Of a DNA stretch of 64,000 nt, positions 11,138-23,823 are shown one piece after another. Positions within the stretch are counted from its first letter, which is position 1; every line of letters starts with the position of its first letter. Origin of the DNA: Limonium bicolor. Lineage: Eukaryota > Streptophyta > Magnoliopsida > Caryophyllales > Plumbaginaceae. The translations under genes were made by a program, and so were the position numbers. The stretch lies in the NCBI GenBank assembly GCA_023374045.1, contig CM041779.1:303066167-303130166 (forward strand), given 5' to 3'. Below the pieces are notes generated by a model that worked only from the letters and a program-made list of their open reading frames with translations, ran no database searches and was not told the DNA's origin.

Positions 11138-11345
11138 TGAGTATGAATAACCCGAGAGTGCGGGTGAGATAACGAGTATAAATAACCCGAGAGAAAGGGG
11201 CGAGTATATGTGAGAGTAACCCGAGAGAACGGGTATGTATAAGAATGAGTAGCCCAAGAGAATGGGTGTGTATACGAATGAGTAACCCGAGAGAACGGGT
11301 AAGTATAAGAATAAGTAACCCGAGAGAGAGGGTGAGGTATTGAAT
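11138..11345. repeat. 33-35 bp tandem repeat (AGTAACCCGAGAGAACGGGT) in LTR
   Basis: Six imperfect units carry the core TAACCCGAGAGNNCGGGT followed by (A/G)(A/T)GTATAAGAATGAG. The core is a small hairpin with ACCCG and CGGGT arms. The same array is in the 3' LTR at about 20352-20556, with small unit differences. Open frames on the minus strand here only reflect the repeat. Confidence 0.85.
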
Positions 11346-11983
11346 AAGTAAACAAGGCATAGTGAGGAATAACCCTCAATGCCTAAGAGTAACCAGTTAC
11401 CACTAACAACATTGTTATGTTAGTTAGGAATCGTGTTCCGTGATTGGATGTAGATTCCTTGTGTGATATACATATATATTGTATTGACATGATGCATGTT
11501 GTTTGTTTAAAATGAACTCCATGTATATCCGACCCAAAGTAGTCGGCGTACCGCGGTTAGCACGCGGTATATGCGAATTTCATGCGCAGCGTAAGCTGAC
11601 CCCCTAGGGGGAACGTTTTTAGTGTGCAGGTACTTGAAGCTGACCACCGTTCGAGAGAGTAGGACGGGGACTGCTGTGAGCATGGGTAGTTAGATTGTAA
11701 TTACTTATGCGTTTGAATGAGGTGTAAGTCCGAGTATGTTATCGGCATCCGTATATTGTAGACTCGGTATAGTAGAGATATGAATTGAGTATTGTATTGT
11801 ATGAAGTACTCGGTTGTTCCAGTTCATCAGACCGTTACGGTATGTAAGAAAGGCCTGGTTAGCCACATGGGTGGCTAACGGCGTTGTTTCACCCCTCGTT
11901 GTAAGTAGAGTTCCGCTGCGTGAGTAAGAGTACTTAGTGTCAGTTTATGAGGTAATGACGTGTTTAACGGTTGGGGTGTTACA

Positions 11984-12012
11984 AAAATGGTATCAGAGCG
12001 AAGTATCGCTCT
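11984..12012 (+). other. Primer-binding site (iMet tRNA) overlapping a hairpin
   Basis: TGGTATCAGAGC at 11988-11999, four bases after the LTR end, is complementary to the 3' end of plant initiator tRNA-Met and primes minus-strand synthesis. It overlaps AGAGCGAAGTATCGCTCT (11995-12012), a perfect 7-bp stem with loop AGTA. The same arrangement occurs in the other two related elements (42447-42471 and 58130-58155). Confidence 0.9.
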
Positions 12013-15000
12013 GATGACTGGAAATACCGAGCTTAGGAAATACCGAGTTAGGATATAGACTTAGGGCTATGGGTTGAGTGGTAGCGTGAGAGATGCGCTA
12101 GATAGGAACTTCCAGTATGATCTGGATACCTACAATACCATACCCGCCCTCCACAACCCCCGCATTAAAAGCTCTGGAAAGAACGCCAGAGAGACGGGAA
12201 ACCCACTGGCAGTTACTTATATTATCAACATGAACCGAACCTGTCATGCGGTAAGTCCCGAGAACCGGAAACCCGGAGGATCCCGTGGAACGACAATAAC
12301 CGCACTTAAGGCGGGATCGAGAAATCCTAATCCAAGGAGACCAGAATTTGTGGCAGCCTTGGGGCGACATGCTTAGCAGTCGCGAGAACCTAGCTGGCCG
12401 AGCAGCAGCAAGAAGAACACCAACCGTGCAACAAGAGACATGATGATAATAACGAAAACCGGACACATGTCTACGGACCGCCATACTAAATAATACCATC
12501 AAGGTACCTAACCGACTAAGAATCTAGTCAAGTAGATACACCCACCCTGCCACACCCGAAGAGGTTGCAATACCTAACGGGCACAGCTTGACAACTACGA
12601 GCATAACTACGGGATATACCCGAAAAGGACTACAGAAGTAGTTCCTAAACACTTAACCTCGGTAACCACAGTAAAGGCATGGGAACGAGCAACGAGGTAG
12701 AACATGAACTAAGTAATTAAGGAACTCCGAGAGTGGAGAGCACCTAAATGAATGACAGTCATGTCAAGAAATGAGAATCAGCTCCAAGGAGCAGTCATCC
12801 AACTAGGGGATCAAGGAAGAGCCAAAGGCTACCAATATAATGTGAACAATACCGTGACCGGTATGAGTTAACCCAAAACCGCCAGTACCCGCACTTGCCA
12901 CGGCAAGTGCAGTAGTAGCGGGACCAATAAGAGAGCTTGACAAGCTATCAGTACTTAGTAAAGTACCAGGATGGCGTATGAAGCCAATATAGCAACTCGA
13001 ACCTTAAGAATTCTGAAATGGAACTTTGAAAAGGCCTAACAGCCTAGTCATTGTATAAAGAACATACCGGCCGGCAAGAAGCTGGGCTGGATAAGAATCA
13101 GCCGGCATTGAAATGCCATGAAGAGCTTACTTTTAAAACCCGAATTTTCTTTCAAACATGAAATTTTCCAAAAACCCCCGAATTTTTAAACCAAATCAGA
13201 GAATCACGGTCATTATAGGACCATATAAGAGGAGTTGGCAACAGAATACTTCACTTAGGCGTGACCGACACTACAAGTGTACACTAATGAGACATGGAAC
13301 GACCGCACTCCAAAGGAGCTTGCGGACCTGACAGACCAATTATGAGTTAGTTGGGTAAGTGGTAACGTATCAATAAGATACTCCATGTATGTATACAAGT
13401 AGAGTACGGAACACGGGAAGTAGCCCACTCCATACTACGGACGAAAGAGCCAATCCAAACCAAGACAGTTGGATATCTCGAATGATCGAAGAATACAAGG
13501 AAGCTTACCAAGTTAAGGGAGTCAAGAATCCAGTAAGATGATGGATCTAAGAACATAGCGTTAATAAACGCGAGAGGCACAGAGTATTAAACATAGACAT
13601 TGGATATGTCTTAGGAAATACCTAATAACTGGGTGAATACCAGTGTAAATACTACGGCGAATGCCTAAATGAACTTATTAGAAGGTATTAGAAGGTATTA
13701 GAAGGTACCAAGGATCTACCCAATAACGGGAGATATTACAACCCTAAATGGGATAGTTTGAGTTATACATAGCCGCAAGGCGAAGTCGCAACTGAACATA
13801 CCATAAGTACAAGCCAGATGTAATGGCATTACTCAGTAACACCCAGGAGCAATCCGAGAAGGGTGCCGGAGTCAACATTAGTTGAACGAAACATCGTGTT
13901 GAGAACACAAGTGTTTAAGCAAACCCTCGGGGAGAACCCGAAGGGATCCCACGGTACACGGGATACCCTAGATTGCCAGAGGGCGTGAGCAAATATCAAG
14001 TTATTTAAAAGGGCCTTCCATGTATGGAAGTGTGTTGAGACAACCTTATCGAAAAGCCAGTAATACCTCCAAACCATTGAATGGTGTACGGAGAAGAAGA
14101 AACTTGTATACACAGCCCGCATGGAGCATGGCGAGGCAAGGTGGCTTGTAAGCCGATAAAACCAACTACAATACGTAGATCCAAACATTGTAAAACATAT
14201 GCATAAAGGCATAAGAGGAACAGTGGTGAATGAACCACTACCTTAGAGTGGGGATACCACTTGTGATTATGGGGCCTATGGAGCGGCATTTGCGTGAATC
14301 CTCCAGAGAAAGGCTACCACCTAGGTATGAAATGTGAAACCGCTAGAGCGGTGTAGTAAAACTTGAACATGTGTATATTGCCAAGGAGTATATGAACTAC
14401 AGTAGTGTGTAAAGAGGAACCTTGATGGCAGTACAAAGGAAACCGATAGAGTAATCGGATGAGTAGTGAACACTGTATGTGTACAGTATGAACTGCAGAG
14501 TAAGCAGTGCGCAGGCGCGCAGAGAAATTTAAAGAGTAACGTATCTCATTGAGCCAAGTGAATGGCAAGCCATAGTATAAATGGCGGAAGTACATGAGCA
14601 GAAGCCAAAGTAGTAGCGGATGCCATGTAAACAAATGTTGTAACGAGTAGAACAAGGTACGCAGTAAGCGACCGTTGGAAGAGTATAACTAGTTAGTGAT
14701 ATGAAGCTGATGAGAAAATATGGTATAGGAGACATAATCATTCCTATCCCATGAGAGATTTACTATCAAGGGTCTACGCTTCTGCACTCTGTATGACTGA
14801 GTGTTTTGGTATTGCACTTGTGCGGTAATGATCGAGTGGGAGAGTCAGGAATTGAGAAATGTCAACGAAGCCTGTTGAGTGAGAATCTAGAGAGATAACC
14901 GTGCGGCCATTGGCCAAAGATGCACAAAGAACGTGGGCAGAAACCCACAGGGCCCAGGATCGATATGTGGAAAAATGCAGAGTAGTATGAATGAAGAACT

Positions 15001-16865
15001 CTGTTACACAACCAGGAAACAAACATAATCCATGAGCCACTATAAAACGAGGAAGCACTACATGCTAAGTAGTAGCTTGACCTCAACCGACAACAAGTCG
15101 GGAAAAATATGTGAATAACCACGAAGGTATACAGAGTTATACAAATAGATTTCCAGAGAGTTGGAGAGAAAATCTATAACTCATCGAATTCGCATACGGT
15201 AAGAGATACCAAGCGACGATTGAAACACATTGAGAATACCAAAGAGCGAATTAAGCTCTAGTTATCAGGTCACGCAGCAGAAGCTTGTGGACCGTGATTC
15301 AGGGTTAAGTATACCTATGTCATAAACCCCTTGAAGCCTTAGAGGCTAGAACCGAACCCGGTTATGAGTTAATTAACCAATGTTCGGTGATAACATATGG
15401 TTGGTTACGCGGGCGTAACCCCTTTTAAGGGGGGTAGGGCGAGAAACCGCTTAGAGTATGTTTTACGTATTGGTGCGTAAACTACTATGTGCATAGCACA
15501 AAAGGAATTGTTTTCATGTTTGGAACTCATGTTACTTAAACATGTGTACCCATTCATTGTGTAATTATGATTATCGTGCATGAGAGATGCTAGTAACGAG
15601 TATATAATATTTATGAAAAGAGGAGTAGAGAGACTCCTGGGGGATGAGAATCCCTTAGTATTTGTCTATTGAGATTAGACATGAGATATGACGAGTATAA
15701 ATCGGCATGAAACCGATGTGTAACCTAAGAGGGAGTGAGTTCCCTAGGTGATTTACTTGAGAATGATTGATGGAGTGAGTTCCATCCTTTGGAGTGGTAT
15801 GTTGTATGTTTTAAAAATTGAGTAATAATTTGACTAATGAGGCCTTAAGTATGGAGTACCTAGGTAAAGGTAGTGAAATAAATTGTGTATAATGGATGAC
15901 CTAAGTACTAGGAACTAGAGATTAATTGAAACGAATTGTTTCGTGAATATAACTAGAAAGAGTAAAAGATAGAAAACGAAAATGTTTGACTATCTGTTTG
16001 TTTGAAACTGACGTGGGAGGTGGAACTTGATCTGCTAGCGATCAAGGGAAACCGAACACAAATTGGGGTGGAAGGATAGTTCAACACCGATGCTGATCAC
16101 ATCGGGGTTGGATGATTCTTGAAGCTCCCTATAAGTGGTCACAATTAATCACGCTAAGGAAAAGATACAACTACCATAACCGGATTTGGAGTTGTGTGAT
16201 GTTTTAAAAAGAATTTTCAAACAGAATTTGAAAATGGATTTTATTCAAGTATGAAGATGGAAACGAAATTGGTTTTGAAACCGCTATCACCCGCCGATGG
16301 CTGTGGCCTTAAGTCTTGATGACCGGTAGAACGGTGGGCGAGTATTAGTTTTGAAACCATTGCACCGTACGTGCGGCGGTCCTAAGTGACCGGTTGGGGC
16401 GGTGTCAGTGTGGGATTTTTCCAAAGGCAGCGGGACGGGGAGAGTACCCTGAGATGTTCCTGTGTTGAGTGAGTCAACCAGAGTGCCTGAGGATATGTAT
16501 ATGTGTAACGTTTTGATCAGAACCGAAGGGACCGTGGGCCAGAGAGAGTAAGTGCCCATTTGTCATGAAACGGCCGTGAACCAGAAAGAGTAAGTGTTCA
16601 ACGTGACCGGTACCTGAGGGATCAGTAGTATATTACTCAATATGGATTCGAGGACTGTAGTGCCTTCTTGTCTTCGGACCGATTCCATGGAGAGAGTAAA
16701 AAGAGTATTTTTGATTGCTATACATGCTATGAAATGTGTGGGGTATGTGTAGTATGAAATGAGACAGACTTGTGGAGTCTGTAAGGTTATACATGTATTA
16801 TAACCTTGGCATAGTACGCCACGAGAGTAACCATCTAGATTCACCAACTTTGAGGACAAAGTTCC
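12013..16865 (+). pseudogene. Decayed gag-pol interior of LARD-like element 1
   Basis: No frame of useful length survives in this 4.85 kb, yet the sequence is clearly homologous, in order, to the interior of the second LARD-like element (53403-58129 on the minus strand). A recognisable relic lies at about 15165-15225: SWRENL, a stop, then LIEFAYGKRY.ATI. This matches the integrase stretch SW..HL.LIEFAYNNSYH.SI that is present, with an in-frame stop, in the chromovirus at about 47878-47940. The interior therefore looks like an ancestral gag-pol that lost coding capacity and kept being copied as a non-autonomous family. No splice sites or host gene fragments were recognised. Confidence 0.65.
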
Positions 16866-16878
16866 TAAGGGGGGTAGA
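16866..16878 (+). other. Polypurine tract of LARD-like element 1
   Basis: AAGGGGGGTAGA lies immediately before the 3' LTR. The preceding TTTGAGGACAAAGTTC is shared almost exactly with the chromovirus (62874-62909) and with LARD-like element 2 (minus strand at 53388-53425), which supports common replication machinery. Confidence 0.88.
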
Positions 16879-19800
16879 TTTTAATACCCCGGATCTAAAA
16901 ATGGTGATTTAATTACTCTAATAAAATTATTAAGGGCCTAATTGTGTCTAGAAAATATTGGTAAAAAGAATAAAACCAAAAGAAAAGAGAAAACGCTTGA
17001 AAAGCGAAAAACGCTAAAATGCGTATTAAATTTAAATAAGAAATAAATGATCTCGTAAGGGTCCGAGAGGGATTCCTAAGGCTTAGTTAGGCCTAATTAG
17101 TGTACGGGAATGATTCCCGAAGAAAACGGATCCAAATAATGGATTAAAAATGCTAACGGAGTTTTAAGCACGTTTTTCGAGAAAACCCGAAAACGCAACT
17201 TTAAGTGGTCAAACGGACCCGTAAAAATTATAGTTGATTAAATAACTATAAATAAATATTAAAGGAAGCTTAATAGCCATTAAAATTAATTAAACGAGAA
17301 AATTCCAAAAAAAACGGACCCGGTAAGTGAATAGTGACAAAACCGGGAGACGAGACGCGTTTAATTCGAAAAGACGAAAAACGACCCGGGCTAGTATTTA
17401 ATGTGGGCCGGTTTTAATTAGTAAGTGTACACCCATTAATAGCTTGCTAGCTATTATGTAATAACAAAACAAATAAGTAAATAAAGCAATAGTATAAAGT
17501 AAAAGTAAAAAGTAAGTACTTACCTTCTCACCTCCTCCTTGCTTCACACGCGATCTCCCTCCTTCAAAAATTGAGCTCCTTCTCCCTCTGTATTACAATG
17601 GCGATTCCATCAGAGGGCAAACAGCACAATCTTCCTTCTCCATTATCTTGCTCCATTCTCCACCAAATCACATAAAAATAGTACCGTTGGATTCCTCTCG
17701 GTAAGGGCAACGTTTTCCACCCAATAAAGACTTGAAACCCTTATCTTCATCTTCATGGCCGTGGGTCATCTTGCAGCTTGGAGAGGTTCTTTTGGCTCTC
17801 CCTCACCTCCTTAATAATCTAAGGTATAAATAAACTCAAGCTCTCCATCTTCTTGGCTTGTTCATGCAAAAAAATCAAAAATGCCACGTTGAACTTGGCT
17901 TCATTTTCAGCCGGTTTTGTGTTTCAACAGAGGGGTGAGATTTTCCTAGCCTTGATGTTTAAAGATGGCACTCAAGAGAACAAGGTAACTCCTTAGTGTT
18001 AAAGCCCTAAAACTAATTATTGAAATATTAGTTTGTGAGGGACGTGGGTATTAAACTAGTTTGTTATGTGTGGTTGGAGTGTGATTGTAGACATCATCCA
18101 TGCCTCTGTTGTGTGTGGAAACAAGAAGAGAAAGGGAGAATCAGAGAAGGAGGAAGAAGGAAAAAGGGAACAGAAAACTAATAAGGTATTGAACTTACCT
18201 TGGGTTGGTTTCATTCTCGGTAAACCGATTGTGAAATGTGAATAAATGACCTTGTTTTAGTGTAGTTGGGATACTACAATTTGGATGATGAATGGAGTTG
18301 TTTTTCATGTTATTAAGTGTGGGAATAAGCCTTAAGACTAAATTGTTACAGAGGTGGAAACAAGGTGGGAATTAGTGCGCTGCTGTATTGAATTTAATGC
18401 TCGTTCAAACAGGGAGGGAAAACTGATTTTGGTGGCTGTTGTAGTGTGGTGTGAATGCTAAGAATGTAGTTAAGTTGTGGCAAACTTGTTTAGGAAACTA
18501 TGGGCTTCAGTGTGTTAATGCGTGGAGTTGAGATGGCAAGAAAGAAAGGGTTGAAAACTGCATCAGAAAACAAGGAAGTAGAATCTGTAACAGAGAAGGA
18601 ATTTACAGTGGAAATGGTGTAGTTATGCAAGAACTAAGTGATAAGTTTTGTCCATGATTTAAGGAGGTTTAGTTGAGTAATTAGATGCTAAAACATGGGG
18701 ATTTTAGTTGGTGAAGGTTGGGAGATCAATGGTGAAAGAATGAACCTGTAACAGAGTTGGAAAATTGCAAATTTGCAAAATCTGTAGCAGGGTCCGGGAC
18801 CTAGGTCCAGGACCAAGTCCCGGACCACCCCTATTTTACCCCCCCGAGAGTTGTTTGTTTGTTCGGTCCGGGTCTTAACCCCATGAGCAAGTCCCGGACC
18901 ATGTGCACTTTTCAACCCGAGAATTCCCTGCTATGTTGGTCCGGGTCCTAGTTCCATGCCCAAGTCCCGGACCACATACCATTTTTAAACCGAGATTTTC
19001 CCTGCATTATGGTCCGGGACTTAGCTCCAGAATGAAGTCCCGGACCAAAGTGAAATAATGCCCTTATGCCTATGATGGTCCGGGACTTAGGGTGGGGACC
19101 AAGTCCCGGACCACCCCCAGAAACCTACAGAGAGTATTTTAAAAGTTGTAAATGATGGGGGTTTGAATGTTAATGATGTTATAAGATGTTAAGGCCTTGT
19201 TTGGTGGCATATAAAGGCCCTAGGAAGTGTGAGAAAGTGTTAGAAGTGTTTGAGATGTGAGAGCTTAAAGTAACAAAAGTGAAACCGAGATAACGGGATA
19301 ACGGGGTAACTACGGGAATAACATTTAAATATGTTCCGTATGATCTTAGTATTAATAATAATGTTTGAAACATTATCAGAGAGTCGTGCGCGACCCGAGC
19401 ATGGAGAGATGCCACGGTAAAGTAAAAACCCCGGTGAAAGGTATGATTTTCTCATGCCCCGTATGCTAACCGAGTTACACTGATTTGTGTGTTTGTGTGC
19501 CGGCTTAATCAAGATTAAAGCATGAAAATAATCCTTGTTTGATTATGCATGCATTGTTGTATGTTGAATGAGCTAACATACTTGTATGCCGGTGTGGTCT
19601 AACTTAGTGCATAGACCGACTCTTAGTGAGTATTGACTGACTAGAAACCCGTTGAACGGGTAGTCACATAACCAATGGTATTATGCAAACACACACAAGC
19701 TATCGATTAAAGTATAACGATAACACAAACATATGAACTCCCTAAAATGCGAGGATGTACGGGTTGAGTATATACCCGATAACGGTTAGAGAACCTTATT

Positions 19801-21193
19801 GAAACAATCCACGAAATAAATATGAGTGGAGAGATAAATGACCTCCATCGAGAGGATTGAAGTTAGTCCAATAATGTAAACATATAAAAAGGTAAAAGAG
19901 ACCTAGGGGACTATGTGATTCCCTTGAGATACGGTCGACCTCTTATATGAGGATTTTACCCGGTATAAGAAAATATCCGAATGTACAAGCATATGATTGT
20001 GAGGGTAACACTTAAACCTAAGATTACCCGAAATTAAGTAAAGTTCCCAAAGTCATTAGAAACATCGAGAATGGTGCTTCTAGACTAATATACATGATAT
20101 AATTATAACTCCGAGAGAGGAGTATATGGGAATGTGAGTAGTCCGAGAGTAGTCGGACCTATGTAAAAAGAGATAGGAACTAAGAGAGTTCCGTGAGCTA
20201 GTTGAACCTTCCCACCATGCTAGACCCAGAGTAGGGTCGAAACCGGGGAAGTAAGACTATGCGAGAGCCATGAGTTTTGGCTTAAGTATGTATAAGAGTA
20301 ACAAGCGTGACGTAGGAGACCTGTAGTGTCTCGAGAATCTACAAAGCTTGAGTATGAATAACCCGAGAGTGCGGGTGAGATAACGAGTATAAATAACCCA
20401 GAGAAAGGGGCGAGTATATGTGAGAGTAACCCGAGAGAACGGGTATGTACAAGAATGAGTAGCCCAAGAGAATGGGTGTGTATACGAATGAGTAACCCGA
20501 GAGAACGGGTAAGTATAAGAATAAGTAACCCGAGAGAGAGGGTGAGGTATTGAATAAGTAAACAAGGCATAGTGAGGAATAACCCTCAATGCCTAAGAGT
20601 AACCAGTTACCACTAACAACATTGTTATGTTAGTTAGGAATCGTGTTCCGTGATTGGATGTAGATTCCTTGTGTGATATACATATATATTGTATTGACAT
20701 GATGCATGTTGTTTGTTTAAAATGAACTCCATGTATATCCGACCCAAAGTAGTCGGCGTACCGCGGTTAGCACGCGGTATATGCGAATTTCATGCGCAGC
20801 GTAAGCTGACCCCCTAGGGGGAACGTTTTTAGTGTGCAGGTACTTGAAGCTGACCACCGTTCGAGAGAGTAGGACGGGGACTGCTGTGAGCATGGGTAGT
20901 TAGATTGTAATTACTTATGCGTTTGAAGAGGTGTAAGTCAGAGTATGTTATCGGCATCCGTATATTGTAGACTCGGTATAGTAGAGATATGAATTGAGTA
21001 TTGTATTGTATGAAGTACTCGGTTGTTCCAGTTCATCAGACCGTTACGGTATGTAAGAAAGGCCTGGTTAGCCACATGGGTGGCTAACGGCGTTGTTTCA
21101 CCCCTCGTTGTAAGTAGAGTTCCGCTGCGTGAGTGAGGACTAATTAGTAGTACAGTTTAAGAGGTAATGACGAATTAACGTTGGGGTGTTACA
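16879..21193 (+). repeat. 3' LTR of LARD-like element 1
   Basis: It is nearly identical to 7666-11983. The differences are mostly 1-2 bp insertions or deletions, plus a more divergent block in the last 70 bp (around 21133-21180). It ends GGGGTGTTACA and abuts the truncated Athila-like LTR directly. Confidence 0.9.
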
Positions 21194-22683
21194 CGCAAAC
21201 AAATCCCTCCCGTCCGTTAGTATAACAAGTGTCATATCCACAGGGAGATTTTTCAATTTATCCTAGTCTTGTTAGTTACTTAAAAACTGTAAAAAGGGGT
21301 TTAGCCGGAGGCAAGCTTGATTTGTTGTTAAATTAATACAGAAATAATAAAAACAGTGAAAAGGTGAATTAAGTGATGTGAATGGAAAAATGTATCCTAG
21401 GATAGCGGGGGAATTTCCTAAATTACTTAAAACCATATTTATAACCTTGTCTCAATTATTTATTGCCTATTAGAGTTAATAATTGTCAGTTACGAACTCT
21501 TAATAAAAGCCTTAATATTTTCCTGCTCAGTCCGGAGTGTAAATACTAGATTAATTCCTTTGTGGTACCTAGACTATCTCAAAATCATATGTTGATAGTT
21601 ACCAAATAAATGCAGTCGTTTGTCGCGCAAAGCATTTAGCAATATTAGTTGAAAGGAATTAAACAAGTTAAATGAGAGAAACAGGTGATAAATATTAATT
21701 ACGTAATATTAGAAATCAAACCCCCATCCTAGGATACAAATGAAATTACTCAGACATTAACGGAGATAAGAAGATTACACAGATAGATTTTGACATTAAT
21801 TCAGAGGAGAACTGGTCTGTTCTCGCTCTCACTGCTGCTCTTCTATTTCTTTTGTTACTGCGTGAGTGTGGAATGATGTGGTGATACGGGAGGAAATATA
21901 AGTGGAAGCGAATGGGTAGTGTGGAGAATGGTTTCTTCAGACTCCCGTCGTGCGTGGTCTTTGTTTATGCAGTTAAGGTGGTGGGTTTATATAGAGGTTT
22001 GGATCCGTACGAGTTTGATTGCAGATGAAGAAGAGGATGATTGCTTCATTGATTGCGCAGGGGACAGACTGAATACGCGTGCGGAGTAGATGGATAAGTT
22101 GCGGGCGAGTCGGGCGAGTTGCAGACGAACGGCGCGAAGAAGATACTGGTCGCGACTATAATTAGTCAGGTTATATTGGTGTCCGCCTGCTGGTACCGCC
22201 CAATAAGTGGCGGTAACCTCTGTGTTGTCCGCGAGGCGGTAGCCTCAGTGTCGACGCGAGTTTAGAGGCGGTAGCCTATATGTTGACCGCGAGGCGGTTG
22301 CCGCTCTCACTCCGCCTCCTTAACCGCCGTTTAAAGAGAGGCGGTTGCCTCAGCCCTGTCCGCCTGGCGGTTGTCCGTGTGACGTCCGCCACTTAGGGGG
22401 CGGTTTGCAGCAGTCCACCGCGGTGACTCTCGCGTGACTCTGTTTGACCGGCTCTACATTCTTCGTTTCGGCTCCGTTTTCTAAGCCGTTGCGCCTATGC
22501 GTTCGTGTCTCTTAATCTACTTCACTCCCAGCTTGGTTTTCCTCATGTTAAACACAATAAATTTTGTGAGATAAACAATAAAACATAAACTAGAGGACTA
22601 ACCGAAGTGGAGAAATGAGCAAGAAAAGTGCTAATATATATATGAAATACACCTATAAATCATGCTCATTTGGACACTTATCA
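21194..22683 (-). repeat. 3' LTR of the Athila-like element, end truncated
   Basis: It is nearly identical to 27125-28694 from the CGCAAACAAATCC block onward. The last about 70-90 bp of the LTR (seen at 27125-27215 in the other copy) are missing and replaced by the end of LARD-like element 1. A GC-rich block at about 22186-22440 has alternating GGCGGT(A/T)(A/G)CC and (A)CCGCC inverted units. Confidence 0.85.
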
Positions 22684-22697
22684 CACCCCACACACTT
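22684..22697 (-). other. Polypurine tract of the Athila-like element
   Basis: The minus strand reads AAGTGTGTGGGGTG directly before TGATAAGTG of the 3' LTR, preceded by TTGAGGACAAGCAAAAAG. This is the usual G-rich motif at the end of Athila-type interiors. Confidence 0.8.
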
Positions 22698-23823
22698 ATC
22701 TTTTTGCTTGTCCTCAAGCAAAACTACGTACCCTAAGTAGGGAATGCTCAATAAACAAATATTATTATGAAGGTTAGGATAAAGAAGTCAATAGTACATG
22801 ATCTTAAACCATTTAGAGGAGTGTGGATCCACCCCTACTGGTGGCATAGTTGTACTCAGGGCAAAATAAAAATAAGAGTTTCGGGGTATGATCCGGAGTA
22901 CTTCAATGCTTCTTGATTTAAGGTGACTTGAGAATTTTTACCATGGCCAACTTCTCTCAAGAATGGGCATTGAGGAGAAACAAAAGGAAAAATAGATTTA
23001 TGCATTTTTTCACTTTTGCATAAGAGATGAGAAGATAATATGTAGGCATCAAGCCTTCGTTTTTAAGAACACTCAACTCTCTGTTGGTTACCAATGGTGT
23101 CTCAAAAGTCCCTTATTTATTTATTTTTTTCCTTTTTGACAGAGAAGCACCCCTTAGCAATCCCTAAGAAAGAAGACAGAAAGAACCCCTGAGTAATAAA
23201 AATCCAACCATTTCAGATCATTTGGTCACACCGCATAAAAATGCTCCTCAAAAGTAATCAAAATTTTTTAAAATTTTTGTACATTTTTGTACCATTTATC
23301 CCACAATTCATAACAATATTTATTCCTAAAGAGAAAACCCACATAAAAAGGTCCGCGATATTGAATTTGAACAAACGCAAGATAAGCAGAGAGATTTAAG
23401 CAGAAAATGTCACCGAAAAGGGCACACTCCCCCACACTTAAATTGAACAATGTCCTCATTGTTCACTAGAAAAACAAGGGAAAGATTCAGAAGGCCTTTT
23501 CGGTAAGTAGATAAAATAGAGAGACACGAAGCTCACGAATATTCATTTAAGCATATATAAATTCTCCTCTGCATTTTTTATTTAAATAAAAGCAAGTTTA
23601 AAGAAACTGGTACTCCCCTGATTTTATTTTTGCTAGCGTGTTTTGGACTTCCCCCCCACATTGAGCTTCAGCCTCAAGTAGCTTGTAGCTTGTTGCGGTG
23701 TAGACATGAATTGCACAGCATAACACTAGAAGCAACCATACTATAAACGGGTTAAAGTTAGCAAAAATAAAATTGAAGGGAATCTGAAAATTAAAACAGC
23801 ATAAAAGCATATAAAAGATAAGT
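22698..23823 (-). other. 3' untranslated region of the Athila-like element
   Basis: About 1.1 kb of non-coding sequence lies between the end of the deleted polyprotein and the polypurine tract. No conserved frame is visible; the apparent small frames are AT-rich. This is the normal position of a long 3' UTR in the lineage. Confidence 0.6.

Larger units (their letters stand above)
7666..11983 (+). repeat. 5' LTR of LARD-like element 1
   Basis: It begins TTTTAATACCCCGGATC and ends GGGGTGTTACA directly before the primer-binding site. It carries a palindrome cluster at 9574-9902, a 33-35 bp tandem repeat at 11138-11345, and a possible TATA string (TATAAATAAACTC, near 8611). No protein-coding frame is credible inside. 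The other copy is at 16879-21193. Confidence 0.9.
7666..21193 (+). mobile_element. LARD-like retrotransposon 1 (large LTRs, non-coding interior)
   Basis: This is a complete LTR-interior-LTR structure. Two nearly identical LTRs of about 4.3 kb (7666-11983 and 16879-21193) flank an interior of about 4.9 kb. The interior starts with an iMet primer-binding site and ends with the polypurine tract AAGGGGGGTAGA. It has no usable gag or pol frame, only a decayed trace of integrase near 15180. LTRs above 4 kb with a non-coding interior are the hallmark of LARDs. The leader, primer site and polypurine tract match the chromovirus at 39838, so that family could supply the proteins in trans. The close LTR match suggests a recent insertion. 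A clean target duplication is not visible. Confidence 0.88.

Noticed and set aside
11048..11379. Minus-strand frames rich in Ser, Tyr and Leu in LARD 1 LTR
   Set aside because: They are produced by the 33-35 bp tandem repeat and recur in the 3' LTR; no protein-like features.
11988..11999. tRNA gene at the TGGTATCAGAGC string
   Set aside because: Only the 12-nt primer-binding complement of tRNA-Met is present, with no cloverleaf around it; the same holds for the other primer sites.
12074..15122. Several frames of 70-135 codons in the LARD 1 interior as possible genes
   Set aside because: They overlap on different strands, have no recognisable motifs, and are not kept open in the homologous LARD 2 interior.
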